DNA of 64,000 bases, from contig CM076154.1 of assembly GCA_038025085.1 (NCBI GenBank), positions 18,884,001-18,948,000 on the forward strand, given 5' to 3'. Both the position numbers and the translations under genes were made by a program. This document shows positions 1 to 11,991 of this stretch, one piece after another. Each line of letters opens with the position of its first letter. The first letter of the stretch is position 1. Under the pieces are notes generated by a model that did not search any database, had not been told where the DNA came from, and saw only the letters and a list, made by a program, of their open reading frames with translations. The stretch is from Tetragonia tetragonoides (taxonomy: Eukaryota > Streptophyta > Magnoliopsida > Caryophyllales > Aizoaceae).

Positions 1-1912
1 ATACACAAGCCAAAAACTCAGTGATGGGATCCTTGTAAGAATATTGCTCCTGCTGGATGACCTTGATAAAATCTTTGAACTGAGGCCTTCTCCTTTTGTT
101 GACTATGAATGCAGTAGAAAGATAACGCAAAAGATGAGGAGCATTTGTCTGAATTGCATTCAGATATCTGTAAAGAGGAAAAAAAAATATTACTCATTCA
201 ATTTAGACACAAATTCCTGATACAAACATGGGGCAAAGTCGCTATAAGCAAAAGAGCACAAAGCATGTTGAAGATAAACATTAGAGCACGATACATCCAA
301 GGATTTTAAAATTTGAAGAAACAACACCCAAAAAGTATGCATCAAATTCACTCGACATCAACAGCAGCAACCCTCCTAAACCAAGAGGTCAAATAAAAAT
401 AGAAAAATACACAGATCTTTAATAAGAAAGAAAGACTTTAGCAATGAGGAGGAAAGGGGGGAATTGGGGAAAGAATGGAAGTTCAAGAGACTAACTTGTC
501 CTGATTAAACAGGTCAATAATCTGTGTCCTGCCATTATCATGGTTGAAGAAGATAAATAAACTCCAATGCATCAGCCATATTCTATTCTGTACTTGATTC
601 AAAGGCGATGAGAATGCCTGCAATGTGAATCGGAAATCAGCAAACACAACAAAAAGGCAACAGAGTAGTCTCCAAACCACAATTACATTTGAAAATTGAC
701 ATGGACCTTGGAATCAATGATCTCTTTCAGACGGTTAAGCTCTTCAAGAGCAATGTCCCAGTTTTGCATCAAAACTTCAGCTGCAAGCTTTCCCCACAAT
801 GCACTTAGACTTCTTTCACTGTTGGTACAAAGAGCTCTGTACTGATAGAGAAAATCAGCAGCACCAGAGTAGTTCCCACATTCAAATTGAAATTTCGCGT
901 ACTGATACAACGCCTCAATCTGTTCTGGGCCAATCTGGTAACAACATAAACCATTTTTATCAACAGGAATTCCACTCCCAACAAACAAACACTATAACAA
1001 GAAAGTCCAAAAGTCCTTCTATATTAAAAGCCCCACCATACAGAACGAGCACAGAAGAAACAAAATGAGCAACTACCGACAACTCTCCCATCTTCAGTCA
1101 GCTATATTAATATTTCCAAGATTACATAAATTTCTGTCCTCAAACATTACCCGAACCTTCTAGGTTCAACTTGCGATATAAGGGCAAACACCAAGCTTTT
1201 GAGCATCAACTCATAAACACAGCACTTATACAAGTTTACGCCTTTACTAATATAACCTACAAATTGACAATAACCCATCTAACTACGACATTTGGGATAT
1301 GTTCTAAAGGAGAAAAAACTATGATATGATTCCTTAAAATCAAGCTAAAAAGAAAACAACTTTACTTCAAATAGAACAACCATAAGATAGAATTACCAAA
1401 AACTAATCTAAAAAGCAACCAAATTTAATAAATAAATAAACAAATAAATCAGTACCTGATAACGCTCAGTAAGCATCTGAAGATTATACTGTTTATCAGC
1501 TCTTAATTCCTGAACCCTTTCCTCATTCTGAAGAAAATTAACCAAAGGAGCAGCACCTTCCTCTAAAGCCTTCAATCTCGCCACAACTTCAACTCTCCTA
1601 TCAATCATCTCTAAAACCCACAAACAAAAAACAAAATAAACAATAAAACAAATTAATAAAACAAACCACCTCGAAAAAAAAAAGACAAAAAGGGTTTCAA
1701 AAACCTTGAGGAACGTCTTCAGTGTGATAAAGGCTCTTGTGAATATCCATAGCGTAATCAACCATGTTTGTTTTGTTAAGCAGATCGATCTTGGCCTTGA
1801 GAAGTTCTTCTTCAGGGTATAATCGACGGTCTTGGAGAAATTCTAGTAAAGGGAAAACAAGGTGTCTGTCGAGATTTGGTGCGATTCTCGGTGTCAAATC
1901 GTGGTGCGCCAT
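1..1912 (-). CDS. TIF3E1: eukaryotic translation initiation factor 3 subunit e (5' five exons, 3' end off the window)
   Basis: Subunit e of eIF3 helps recruit mRNA and the 43S pre-initiation complex in the cytoplasm. The start is the ATG at 1912-1910, opening [20 protein letters not shown], which matches the family N-terminus ([20 protein letters not shown]). I place exons at 1912-1705, 1610-1456, 934-707, 617-496 and 167-1. All four introns (94, 521, 89 and 328 bp) are GT-AG and the phases join without a stop, giving 293 codons of a family length near 440. Later recognisable segments are [50 protein letters not shown] and, in exon 5, [16 protein letters not shown]. The N-terminal eIF3e domain is present; the PCI domain that docks into the eIF3 core should lie beyond the left edge. 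No lesion is seen, so this looks like the one functional host gene. The exon joins are my reading of splice signals plus family similarity, not transcript evidence. Confidence 0.95.
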
Positions 1913-2065
1913 TGTTGATTGACTTGGTTTGGTTTGTGGTGGTGACTGGTGAGTGTGTTCTCTGGTTGATTTTCTAGGGTTTCGGCTAGAGAGGTATAAC
2001 GTATAAGGATGGGGTCGAAGAGAGAGAGAGAAAAAGGAAAGAGAGAATAGTTAAGGGTATTATGA
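1913..2065 (-). promoter_or_regulatory. eIF3e 5' leader and proximal promoter
   Basis: Upstream of the ATG, on the minus strand, lies a telo-box AAACCCTA (complement of 1975-1982), common in promoters and leaders of plant ribosomal-protein and translation-factor genes. Further up is a pyrimidine-rich stretch (CT repeats, about 2017-2050), a typical plant Y-patch near start sites. A TATA-like ATACGTTATA lies near 1995-2005 but is not convincing. The transcription start cannot be fixed from sequence. Confidence 0.6.
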
Positions 2066-2104
2066 CGGTGACACCAGTAGAAGACGCATAACTTTCTTAT
2101 GAGA

Positions 2105-2123
2105 CGGTCGTGGGATACGACCG
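2105..2123. repeat. 7-bp inverted repeat upstream of eIF3e
   Basis: CGGTCGT (2105-2111) and ACGACCG (2117-2123) form a hairpin around a 5-base loop, next to 'cttatgagacgg', which resembles the 'ataagacgg' core of the MITE-like repeat further upstream. It may be the end of a related small element. Confidence 0.4.
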
Positions 2124-2227
2124 CAACTTCTTTTTCGCTTTTTTTTCTTTTCTTTTTTTTTTGCCTTATCAAGAAGTTGCATTGAATTGATTGTATACTC
2201 TTTTTTCTTTTTTTTGAATGGAAATAG

Positions 2228-2400
2228 GATCTTTTATACACAAAAACTTCCATAAGACGGTTTTTTCGTAACTTTTGTTTGGTGAGACGGGGGATAACTT
2301 TTTAATAAAACAATGGTCATAGACGGGGGGTAACTTTTTGACGGGGGTAACTTTTTAATAAAACAATGGTCATTGCTCACCAAAAGGGACCCATACATCC
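2228..2400. mobile_element. MITE-like dispersed repeat, promoter copy with internal duplication
   Basis: The block from 'tacacaaaaacttccataag' through 'agacgg', 'taacttttt' and 'aaaacaatggtca' to 'ttgctcaccaaaagggaccc' recurs in shorter form at 52646-52755 and as a fragment at 17839-17870. This copy has an inner duplication of about 50 bp, the 'taactttttaataaaac' segment appearing twice (about 2295 and 2349). No coding capacity is seen and I could not define terminal inverted repeats, so the class (MITE, SINE or other) is inferred only from size and dispersal. Confidence 0.5.
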
Positions 2401-2989
2401 ACATTTGCTCCCTAATCCCTACCAAGTACCAACTAGACAAGCTCTTGCAAGGTGATGGGTTACATTATTTTCATCCCTCTTCACATGGGCTAATTTGGTT
2501 GTCTTTTAACCCGCCTAGTTAATTTTAGGATCTTGGACGACCAGATTTGTATGGAACCATATAGCATAAATAAATATGTGACATGGATAGGCTTAGTAGA
2601 GGTCGTTAATTTGAGCGATTTAGATGAAATTCGTTTTGTTTATTTCGTACCTACACCCCCGAACTCGATATTTAACTCATTGGGTATGAGTCAATTCCCA
2701 ATAGAAATTGGGTGCACTTTTTTATGGTTTCCAATTATTTCCTTAAAAATTGGTGATCATTGCTTGCAAATTGTTATTCCCCATTATAATTGAATTTTAA
2801 ATTGCGTATGACGTATTATTTAACAACCATTAATTCCAACAAAATACCCCAATTAGCGCCGGAAAGGCGAGCGTTCTTACAACTGTTCTTTTTAATCAAG
2901 TAATTTTTGTTTTGTTTTTTATTCATGTAGTTTATAGAGAGTGTGTTGTGGAGCTTTTGCTAAGCATGGATGATGTGATTGTTGCTTGT
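2401..2989. other. intergenic DNA without recognised features
   Basis: AT-rich unique-looking sequence. An open frame of 86 codons at 2533-2793 has no recognisable domain and no promoter context, and I do not call it a gene. Confidence 0.6.
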
Positions 2990-3271
2990 TACGATGGAAT
3001 TCGCTCAATTGGGAATTTGTTATATCAGATGCAAGAAAGAATAAACAGAAACAGAGAAATAAACACAAAGATTTAACGTGGTTCACCAATTAGTCAATTG
3101 GCTACGTCCATAACCAGAAAGGACAATATTGTTTTGAGATCGTTCAGAATACAGAGATAATCACACTATGTGTTTCCCTGGACACCCCCTCCCTATGGTA
3201 CGTCCCCTATGGTGGCCATTGCCCCGTCTTACACAGTGATGTTTTCCCTATCTGTCTTGTCTTTCTCTAGA
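2990..3271. repeat. LTR-like remnant abutting Tekay copy 1
   Basis: The segment holding 'atttaacgtggttcaccaa' and 'ggctacgtcca' has the wording often seen in short plant Copia or TRIM long terminal repeats. No partner repeat or coding region is visible. The Tekay LTR begins directly at its right edge. Assignment is by resemblance only. Confidence 0.35.
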
Positions 3272-6138
3272 TGTAACACCCCGAATTTCCGTCCAATTTA
3301 AAACCATTTAAAATCACGAGTTGCAGCGGGAAAACACCGGAAATCCAAAGCGTCACCGCCGTATTTAATGTTCAAATCAAATACAAGGCTAGAAAGAAAA
3401 ACAAGTGCTAGAAACCTCAACCCAACATACTAGATAATTAAATATTAACTAGCTTTCAACTAACTTAAAACAGATAATCCAAATGAAATAAAAGTATTAA
3501 ACTTATTAATTCCCATGCAAGAGAATTAATCTCATTACAATAATAAAAATCCCAATAATACCAAAGTTCCAAATTAAACAATAAATAATGTATTTAGAAT
3601 ATACTATCTTCTTGGTTCGCCTCCTCTCAAGCTCTACTCCTGGAGCTAAAATCCTGTCAATCTACTCCCCCATATAGACAAATTCCATATGAGTTCATCA
3701 TAGGCCCACCATTGAAGAGAAATGGACAACAAACACAAGTAAAAAGAAAAAAAAACAACTAATCAGCGATGCTGAGTAATTCATAACCACATAATCCATC
3801 TCAATCTCCAATATTAAGTTCTCATGCTTAATCAACTAAACTAATCATGCTTTAAGAAATAAAGACAACACGCTTTAAAAATAAAGACACAAATAATCAC
3901 CAAATAATAAATCTCATTATTTATTATTATCCATTAGCCAAGTTCATTAGAGAGAAGAGAATCGCATGAATTGTCAAACCAACCGCAGTCGATTCAATAG
4001 GACCTTAGTACCGTGCACAGTGGCAAAAGAGGGATCAACCGTCCCGGAGTATAGATGACTCCCGAAGTACTTCTAGATGTTCCTAAGTATGCATACCCTC
4101 TCTCAACCCTTAAGTTTACAAGAAGAACAGTTTCATCCACAAAACTTCACTTGCCCAATCATCATATATGGATACAAGCTTTACCTAAATACATTGAGGC
4201 CATAACCAATGGAACCACTCAACGCTACAAGTGACAAATTTCCATTCACATCCTTTGGTAGATCTCTCACACAAAGAAGTCTTAACTCTCAATTCAATTT
4301 AATATGGTGATCACATAACAAGTAATACACATAATCTTGGCACTCAAGTAACACGATATGGTTACAATTTCCGATGGCATTTTACATGAAAGGACAACTA
4401 GGCCTTAATTCAAAACCACCTAATCAATAGTCAAAGTTCATATCAACTTATTGAAGTAACATGGTTCTAACATGATTCCACATGCTTACTAACATGATAC
4501 AAAAATAGCATTTTCAAGCTATATCCAATTGAACAATTAATAACATAATTTTCGTTCAATAACCACCAAATAAACATGCATCTCCTCACATGAATATTAA
4601 TCAAGTAGACATTGCTACACAAGTGAATTTCCAACATTATACATGCATTCACTATCATATAATTCTGTACGAATTATCCCAAGGAAATAAATATCAATTA
4701 TCCCTTCTCAAGTATTCACCACTCCAAATATGAATTCACACTCCTAATTCAATACTAGACAATGAATACCAATCCCAACCAATATGAATTATGACAAAGA
4801 GATTACATAATTCATAGAGACATGAATTACGACAAAAGAATTTCATAATTCATCAAGACATGAATTACCTTTCAAATAGGCAATCACGACAATCAAATAA
4901 CGTAAGCTCCTTACGTTCAAGCGCGGTCAACGGGTCCTAACAAATCCACAGCATCACAATAGTCAATACCTTGACTTCTAAACCACTTTATGAAACTTTA
5001 AAGATGATTTAGTACCCTTAATTTAATTAAGTAAGTTGCTGAAAATTTCAGTTACTCATGCATGCTCAAAGTTTCCAAAAACGAATTTGAATAAACAAAA
5101 TAGAAAACTTTCCAAAACCCTAACCAAGTCAACTATTCAAAGCCAGTCAACAACAAATCAACACCAACATCACCACCACCAGCGGGCCCACCACCAGCAG
5201 ACCCGCTGGTGGCTGGCCGCCGGCGGCAGCCACGGCAGGCGGCCGCGACAACCGCTGCGCACGACGCCGCAGTGTGCCCCACGGTTTCTCTTTCTTTTTT
5301 TTTTCTTTTTTTTTGTTTAACAAATTTATAAAACCCTAATCTAATCAAATCCATAATTTAATAAATTTCCAAATTTAATTAGATTGCAAAGATCCAACCT
5401 TTTTCATTCAAACTTGGTCTAATTCAATAAAAACCACAACCCAAACCCTAATCATGATTCTATCATGCAAAATTAAATAGAATCTAACAAACCCTAGATA
5501 AAACTAAATTAGGGTTTATCATACAAAAACTAGGGTTCATGAAAACATACTTGAATTGAATCAAAAAGCGTTTAATAATCAAAGGAAATCAATTTTAAAC
5601 ACTTACTTGAAAATTCAAAGGATTAAAATTGAACAAGATGGATTGTGAAAAGTGATGAACTTTCTCCTTCTTTTTGCTCTAGGATTTTCGGTTGTGTGTA
5701 GGGAAGAGAGAGAGAGAACGTGAGTTTTTTTTGTTTGGTAAAGATTCAGTTATGTGAGGAAGTTGAGTATATTTACGAACCCACAAATCTACTCCTTCTT
5801 TACTAAACTTCTTCTTTCCTAAAAACTGTCCTAACTTTCCTCCACTTACCAAAAAATTAGCCAAATTTTTGAAAATAAAACTGAATATTGGGTGCCATAT
5901 TTTCGGCCATGGCCCAATCCCTTTTGTCATAATTTCGGTTATTACCGAAATTATAGCCCATAAATCCTTTTTTATTTATTTGGCCAATTATAATTTAATT
6001 AGGTCCAAAACCAAAACCCAAATATTAATTAGGCACCTTAAACATTTATGAGCCCAATTAATTATTTTAAATACGAAATTGCATTTTCTTTTTAAGTAAT
6101 TATTATTCTAAAATGAATAAAAATTACGGGGTATTACA
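3272..6138 (-). repeat. LTR A (3' LTR side of Tekay copy 1)
   Basis: A 2867-bp repeat that starts TGTAACACCCCG and ends CGGGGTATTACA on the plus strand. It aligns by eye along its whole length with 12269-15167 and 24882-27723. It shares many single-base and small indel states with the 24882 copy and not with the 12269 copy (for example the segments near 3600-3650, 3960-4060 and 4210-4260). It alone lacks a stretch near 5858-5920 around 'tttcggccat'. Small open frames inside all LTR copies are not credible genes. Confidence 0.93.
5176..5212. repeat. GC-rich hairpin in LTR A
   Basis: CCACCAGCGGG (5176-5186) and CCCGCTGGTGG (5202-5212) are perfect 11-bp inverted repeats with a 15-base loop, in a GC-rich island of an otherwise AT-rich LTR. 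The same hairpin is in LTR B and is deleted from LTR C. Confidence 0.85.
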
Positions 6139-6156
6139 TCCTTACCCCCTTAAAAG
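6139..6156 (-). other. polypurine tract of Tekay copy 1
   Basis: Directly inside LTR A, the minus strand reads CTTTTAAGGGGGTAAGGA. Its place next to the LTR fixes LTR A as the 3' LTR and confirms minus-strand orientation. It would prime plus-strand DNA synthesis. Confidence 0.75.
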
Positions 6157-6409
6157 AAGTTTCGTCCTCGAAACTTAGGATCACCACCAAAGTGAAGCTA
6201 GTTCCATAAGACGAAGTTTTTCCACCACACTTTCAAAGTTCAATACACAACATGTAACTCGAAAGTTTAAAAGTTTCACACAACTTTTCCAAATAACAAA
6301 ATGAGCATGATACAATGCAATGCAATGAGTTTTCCAGTCTTTGATTCTTTTCTTTTTGTGGATTGTTAACCCTTCCCCCCTTAAAAAGGTTTCGACCTCG
6401 AAACCAAGG

Positions 6410-9400
6410 TTAAGTACCTTGTTCGAACAATTGAGGATAACACTTGCGCATGTCAGCCTCAGTTTTCCAAGTCGCCTCTTCGACTTTGTGGTTAGCCCAC
6501 AACACTTTCACAAGATTGATCGTAGACGCACGAGTTTTCTTCGTTTTCTCGTCTAGGATCCTTACAGGTTTAGTTCGCTCCTCAAGGACTCGAACTGGTT
6601 GCTCTTCATAGGTAAGTGTGTCATCTAACACTACCTTTTCTGGGTTCAGCACATGACTCGGATCATGGTGATATCTCTTGAGTCGTGACACGTGGAACAC
6701 ATCGTGCACTTGCTCCAAATCCATAGGCATAGCAAGCCTATAAGCAACCTCTCCAACTCTTTCAAGAATTTCGTAAGGTCTAATGTACTTTGGGCTAAAC
6801 TTTCCTTTACGCCCAAATCTCATAACTCCACGAGTCGGCGATACTTTGAGAAGTACTTTCTCACCAACTTGGAATTCCTCCATTCGTCGATGTTGATCTG
6901 CATAGGCTTTCTGTCTATCTTGTGCAACTTACATCTTCTCTTGGAGAAGTTTCACTTGGTCCACAGTCTCTTGGATGAACTCCGGACCCAAACAAAGGTT
7001 TCACTTATGTCGCTCCAACACATAGGAGATCGACACTTTCTCCCATACAACGCCTCGTAAGGTGCCCTACCAATGCTCGCATGGTAGCTATTGTTGTAGG
7101 AGAACTCAATCAAAGGCAAACTCTTCTCCCAAGAGTCTTTCATCTCTAGAGCACAAGCTCGCAACATGTCCTCCAATGTCTGAATAGTACGCTCCGTTTG
7201 ACCATCTGTCGTAGGATGAAATGATGTACTAAATTTCAGCTTCGTACTAAAGGCTTCTTGTAATTTGCCCCCCTGTCGGACACAATGTCTTTAGGTACTC
7301 CATGTAACCTTAAGACCTCTTTCACATAAGCTGCGGCGAGTTGGTCCATTGACCAAGTCTTCTTCATTGCAATGAATCTCGCCATTTTCGTCAGTCGGTC
7401 GACAATAACCCAAATAGTGTCTTTGCCAGACCTCGTCTTTGGTAATCCAGTCACAAAATCCATCGAGATTGAATCCCACTTCCATTAAGTAGTTTCTAGC
7501 GATTGAACAAGACCTCTAGGCCTCCTGTGTTCGATCTTCACTTTTTGACAAGTAAGACATTTTGCCACATACTCAGCACATTCTCGCTTCATGTTCATCC
7601 ACCGAAACTGAAGTTTTAAGTCTTTGTACAACTTATCACCTCCTGGGTGAACAGAATACGCAGTTCCATGCGCCTCATCTAAAATTGTTCTCTTTAGCTT
7701 GTCATTGTCGGGTATACACCAACGCCCCTTCATCTTGATCGTACCATCATCAAGGATCTCAAAATCAGGATACTTCCCATCCTTTATCTTGACACGTACT
7801 TCTTCTAGAAACGGGTCATTAACTTGCAGCTGTCGGATCTCATCATAGATCGACGGTCGCACTACAAGTGCATTTAGTAACATTGCAGTATCACCTTGTT
7901 GAACCACTTCCAGGTCCAACTTTCTGAATTGCTCACACAAATCATACGGTAGTACCATCATGCTATTCACAGTGTGTGAAGTCTTCCTACTCAACCCATC
8001 AGCCACTACATTGGCCTTTCCCTCGTGATACTGAATATCCAGATCGTACTCAGATATCAACTCGATCCATCTTCGTTGCCTCATATTCAACTCATTTTGA
8101 GTGAAGATTTTCAATCTCTTGTGATCTGTAAAGATCTTGCAACGAGCTCCATACAAGTAATGCCTCCAAATTTTCAAGGCAAAAATCACAGCAGCTAACT
8201 CCATGTCATGAGTAGGGTAGTTCTTCTCATGCACTTTCAACTGGCGAGAGGCATAAGAAACCACCTTGCCATTCTGCATAAGTACACACCCCAACCCATT
8301 CTTTGAAGCGTCGCTATAGACCTCAAATCCTTCCGTTCCGGACGGTAAAGTCAACACTGGTGTCCTTGTCAACCTATTCTTAAGCTCTTGAAAAGCTTCT
8401 TCACATTGTTCAGTCCACTTGTACTTCATCTCCTTTTTCATCAAATTTGTGATAGGTCTAGCTACCTTGGAGAAGTCTTGCACAAATCTCCTATAATAGC
8501 CAGCCAAACCAAGGAAACTTCTCACCTCAGTCACACTTTTCGGAGCAGGCCAATCCATGACAGCCCGAATCTTAGAAGGATCAACAGAGACTCCTTCTTT
8601 AGAGATAATGTGCCAAAGAAAGGCAACACTCTCTAGCCAAAACTCCCACTTTGAGAGTTTAGCATACAACTTCTCATTTCGCAACACCTCCAAAACAGTC
8701 CTCAAGTGTCTTGCGTGTTCCTCCTCGTCTTTCGAATACACCAAAATGTCATCCATAAACACGACCACAAAACTATCCATAATTGGTCTAAAGGTGTTAT
8801 TCATCATCTCCATAAACTTGGCAGGTGCATTAGTTAACCCAAATGGCATAACAGTAAACTAATAATGCCCATACTTTGTCCTAAAGGCAGTTTTCGCAAT
8901 GTCGACCTCATCAATTCTCAGCTGATGATAACCAGACCGCAAATCCACCTTTGAAAATACTCCAGCTCCTTGGAGTTGATCGAACAGGTCTTCAATTCTA
9001 GGTAGGAGATACCTATTCTTGACAGTGACCTTGTTCAACTCACGATAGTCAATGCAGAGACGCAGACTACCATCCTTCTTACGCACAAACAGAACTGGTG
9101 CGCCCCAAGGTGACACACTAGGTCTAATGTACCCTTTATCCAAAAACTCCTCTAATTGCTCCTTCAGTTCTTTAATCTCTAAAGGTGCCATTCTATACGG
9201 TGCCCTTGAAATCGGACCTGTTCCAGGAACTAGGTCAATCTGAAACACAGTATCCCTCACTGGTGGCATACAAGGAATCTCCTTAGGAAAGACGTCCGGA
9301 AACTCATTGACCACGTCAATCTTTGAGATTTCCTCGTCTACTCCCTCCATATTCTGAATGTGACACAAAAATCCCTCACATCCCTTCTCTAAGTGCTTTT

Positions 9401-10016
9401 TCGCCACTAACATTGAAATAATCTCAATTCCTCCCTTAGTGACAATTCCTTTATAAGAGATTCTATTACCTCTAGGTCCTTTCAGCGATATCTTTTGTTC
9501 ACTACAATTGATTCTCGCTTTATACTTGCTAAGCCAGTTCATTCCTAGAATAATATCAAAATCTTCTAACTGAAACTCAATCAGGTCTGTAGGCAATTCA
9601 GACCCTGCAATGTTCACTCGAACATTGGGATGGATTACTCTACGCAATACCACCTTCCCAGTAGGAGTGGTTATGCTAGTCTCTAAACGTTCTGTGACAA
9701 TTGAGCCTTGAAATTCCTCATGTTTCTTAACAAAGTTTTTAGATATGAATGAATGTGATGCTCCAGAATCGAATAACACATAGGCAGGCAAAGAATTTAC
9801 GAGAAACGTACCAGTCACCATATTGTTTGCCGCGTCAGTCTGTGCTTGATTCATCACAAACAAACGACCTCCATTTCTGTTCTGGTTGCCATTGTTGTTC
9901 TGAACATTTTCAGCCTGTCCATTCAGCCCATTCTGTCGATCACCACCCTGATTGTTCCCATTCTGACCCTGAGCTGCAGGAGCTTGAACATTGTTGTTGC
10001 CCCCACCATTGTTCAC
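6410..10016 (-). pseudogene. Tekay copy 1 pol: protease, RT, RNase H, integrase, chromodomain-like tail (broken)
   Basis: Transcription order runs from high to low coordinates. The protease has [12 protein letters not shown] (about 9780-9740). RT spans about 9150-8500 with [26 protein letters not shown] and an intact FMDD active site near 8745. RNase H has [14 protein letters not shown] and FTDHKRLK. Integrase has a zinc-binding H/C region ending in CLTCQKVK, a catalytic Asp at 7398-7400, the second in VSDRG near 7280, and the Glu in DGQTERTIQ. The end (6410-6883) holds a chromodomain-like stretch, NHKVEEATWKTEADMRKCYP. Breaks are a TAG replacing the Glu codon found in copy 2 at 8859-8861, a TAA at 7485-7487, a deletion in the integrase core just after SDRG (shared with copy 2), and a further frameshift near 6970-6995. 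Only remnants could be translated. Confidence 0.9.
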
Positions 10017-10038
10017 GGTCTAGCCCTTCTGAGGACAA

Positions 10039-10971
10039 TCAAATGTAGGGTTTACCCTTCCAACCCCCATTACCTTTATGGCCATTTCCATTGCCATTTC
10101 CATTCTCGAAATTCCCACCCTCATTGTGGTTATTCCCCTTGTTGTTCCCTCCCCGAAACTTTTCCTTCTTCTCACCACCACTACCCGGATGGTCCTCAAA
10201 CTTTCTCTTCTTCCCAGTTACCTCCTCTCGTTGCTTATAGATCGCAGCTTGATTCGCAGCCCGATTGTAAGCCTCTTGCACAGTTTGACACTTAAAACCT
10301 CCAAAAGCTTCACGAATGGTCCAGTACAATCCATTCTGGAATCTACGGGCCCTTTGCTCTTCTGTAGAGACTAACTCTCCAGCAAAACGAGCAAGGTCGT
10401 CAAACTTTTCCATATATTCTTGAACGGTCATCCTTTCCTGGATAAGGTTCAAGAACTCATTATATTTTTGGTCTTGGAGATTTTCTTGGTAGAATTCCTC
10501 TCGAAGAGCCGTTTTGAACATCTCCCAATTAAAGCCCGGTCGAACTCTAATTGCGGTACCGTTGGTTGTCCACCATCGATCGGCCTTCTTTCGGAACAGA
10601 TAGATAGCACTATCCACCTTGAGTTCCTCTGGGCATCCCGTTATCGCGAAGATCTTCTCGAGGTCTCGCGTCCAGTCATCGAGTAATACAGGGTCCTCGT
10701 GCCCCTCGAAGATAGGTGGGTTATGCCCTTTGATCTTCTTGGATACGGCGGCGAAGTCGTCACCCCCAGTAACCCTTGTGTCCTATCTTTGCATCATCTG
10801 CGCGATGAATGCATTGAACAGCGCCAGAGCTTGCTGCGATTGAGTAAGTTGCGCCAGTAAGGCTTGCGCCATTTGTTCCCCATTTACGACACCTCCGTTG
10901 TCGTCATTATTATTATCCCCCATTGAACTGTTTGAACCTTCGATTCTCTGTCTGTTTTGTCTAGGTGGCAT
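10039..10971 (-). pseudogene. Tekay copy 1 gag, zinc knuckle deleted
   Basis: The start is the ATG at 10971 (MPPRQNRQRIEGSN), preceded by a non-coding spacer. A TAG at 10785-10783 replaces a Glu codon present in copy 2. The capsid-like region continues at 10617 with YLFRKKADRWWTTN, WEMFKTALREEFY, RMTVQEYMEKFDDLARFAG and RARRFQNGL, typical of plant retrotransposon gag. The Gly/Asn-rich basic tail then ends abruptly at KGKPYI, because the CCHC knuckle seen in copy 2 is missing: 92 bp have been lost between two CAAA tetranucleotides. A further TAG near 10022 replaces a Lys codon. Gag would normally package the RNA into particles; without the knuckle and with stops it is not functional. Confidence 0.9.
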
Positions 10972-11475
10972 CTAGCGACCTAAATGATCAACAAAAATCA
11001 AAGAAAAAGGGTATTAGCTACCCATATCACACCTCAGGTGCGATAATCACAACTAACATATACATTTGACTCATATATATGTTCAATAGCCAACTAGGGC
11101 TCTAGGCTCTTATTGCTTTCAAGCATGGCCTTATCACACTCTTGCGTACTAGCAAGTTCTAGTTTCAATTGACTTTGTTCTTTCTCATAATAACAAATAA
11201 CAATCAAACGAAACATCCATGCCTTTTCATAGGCGCTTCCACATTATTCATGCTCCAGATAGAAAGTAAATAACACATTTCTTGCAAAAATCAATCTCAT
11301 AAACCAAATAATCAAGTATTTGTTCTCAAAAATGAGGAATTGTCACACCAAGCCTCAAAAGCATGAAGTAATGTAAAAACAATAACATTCTAAAATAATG
11401 TCAAAGGCAATTGGTTCACAGGTCCAAATAAAGTCTCATATAGTTTATTTCATCAAAACTAAATAAAACTAAGAA
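10972..11475 (-). other. spacer between the extra ORF and gag in Tekay copy 1
   Basis: Non-coding, AT-rich. It is collinear with 23453-23952 of copy 2, with only scattered differences by eye. The homology stops at the stop codon of the extra ORF. Confidence 0.7.
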
Positions 11476-11991
11476 CTACGCTTTCTTCGTGGTCTTGCGC
11501 TTCTTAGTGCCCTTCTTTTGGAGCGCCTCTTGGTATATTTCATCGAGACTCTGGTCCATCTCGTTGAACAATTCCTTATCTAGCTCCTTGGCCTCATCTG
11601 CCACTTCCTCCTTATCCTCCTTCGCAGGACTTGGTGGAAATTTGAACTTACGCTGGAGCTTGACCAACGCGAGGTCCTTCATCTCGTCAATCTTGTCAAT
11701 GATGCCATGATACTTTGCGAAATAGTCCTTCGGCCAAAGCATAGCGCGACTAAAGATAGAGTCGAAGCTCTCCTTGAACGGTTTTTCCCCGTTATAGGAT
11801 TGCTCCCACACGTCATGGATCTTATCTCTGAAAGCCTCCCAAATCTGGTTATGTCCAAAAGCCTTGTACATAACATACGCCTTCATGCGTTGTGACCGCA
11901 AGTTAGACTTATTCTCGTGATAGTCGTTATATTCCTTGAAGGTCGCACGCGCCTCGGACTCGAAGTCATGCAGACTCTTGTCCCCTTCCAT
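11476..11991 (-). CDS. extra ORF between PBS and gag, Tekay copy 1 (unknown function)
   Basis: An open frame of 172 codons from the Met at 11991 (MEGDKSLHDF), open upstream to 12105. It lies sense to gag-pol, downstream of the primer-binding site. Visible features are a charged helical region with LRSQRMKAYVMYKAF and RAMLWPKDYFAKYHG, an acidic linker (KEDKEEVADEAKELDKE) and a Lys-rich end KKGTKKRKTTKKA that could serve nuclear or nucleic-acid binding. A splice-acceptor-like TTTGCAG precedes an ATG at about 12028. The protein aligns weakly with the ORF in the same place in copy 2 (shared FK/ERYN..H, R-S-x-x-MKAY, AxxWxxDY spacing), while flanking DNA of the two copies is far more alike. No known domain is recognised. 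It is intact, unlike every neighbouring frame. Start choice is uncertain. Confidence 0.65.
   Translation of the reverse strand: MEGDKSLHDFESEARATFKEYNDYHENKSNLRSQRMKAYVMYKAFGHNQIWEAFRDKIHDVWEQSYNGEKPFKESFDSIFSRAMLWPKDYFAKYHGIIDKIDEMKDLALVKLQRKFKFPPSPAKEDKEEVADEAKELDKELFNEMDQSLDEIYQEALQKKGTKKRKTTKKA

Noticed and set aside
2150..2215. T-rich run 'ttttttttttgccttatcaa' as a LINE tail
   Set aside because: Suggestive of a LINE 3' end, but no target duplication could be found.
8388..8862. Plus-strand open frames inside the Tekay pol regions (also 9846-10295, 20747-21140, 22204-22860)
   Set aside because: Antisense shadows of the conserved minus-strand polyprotein.
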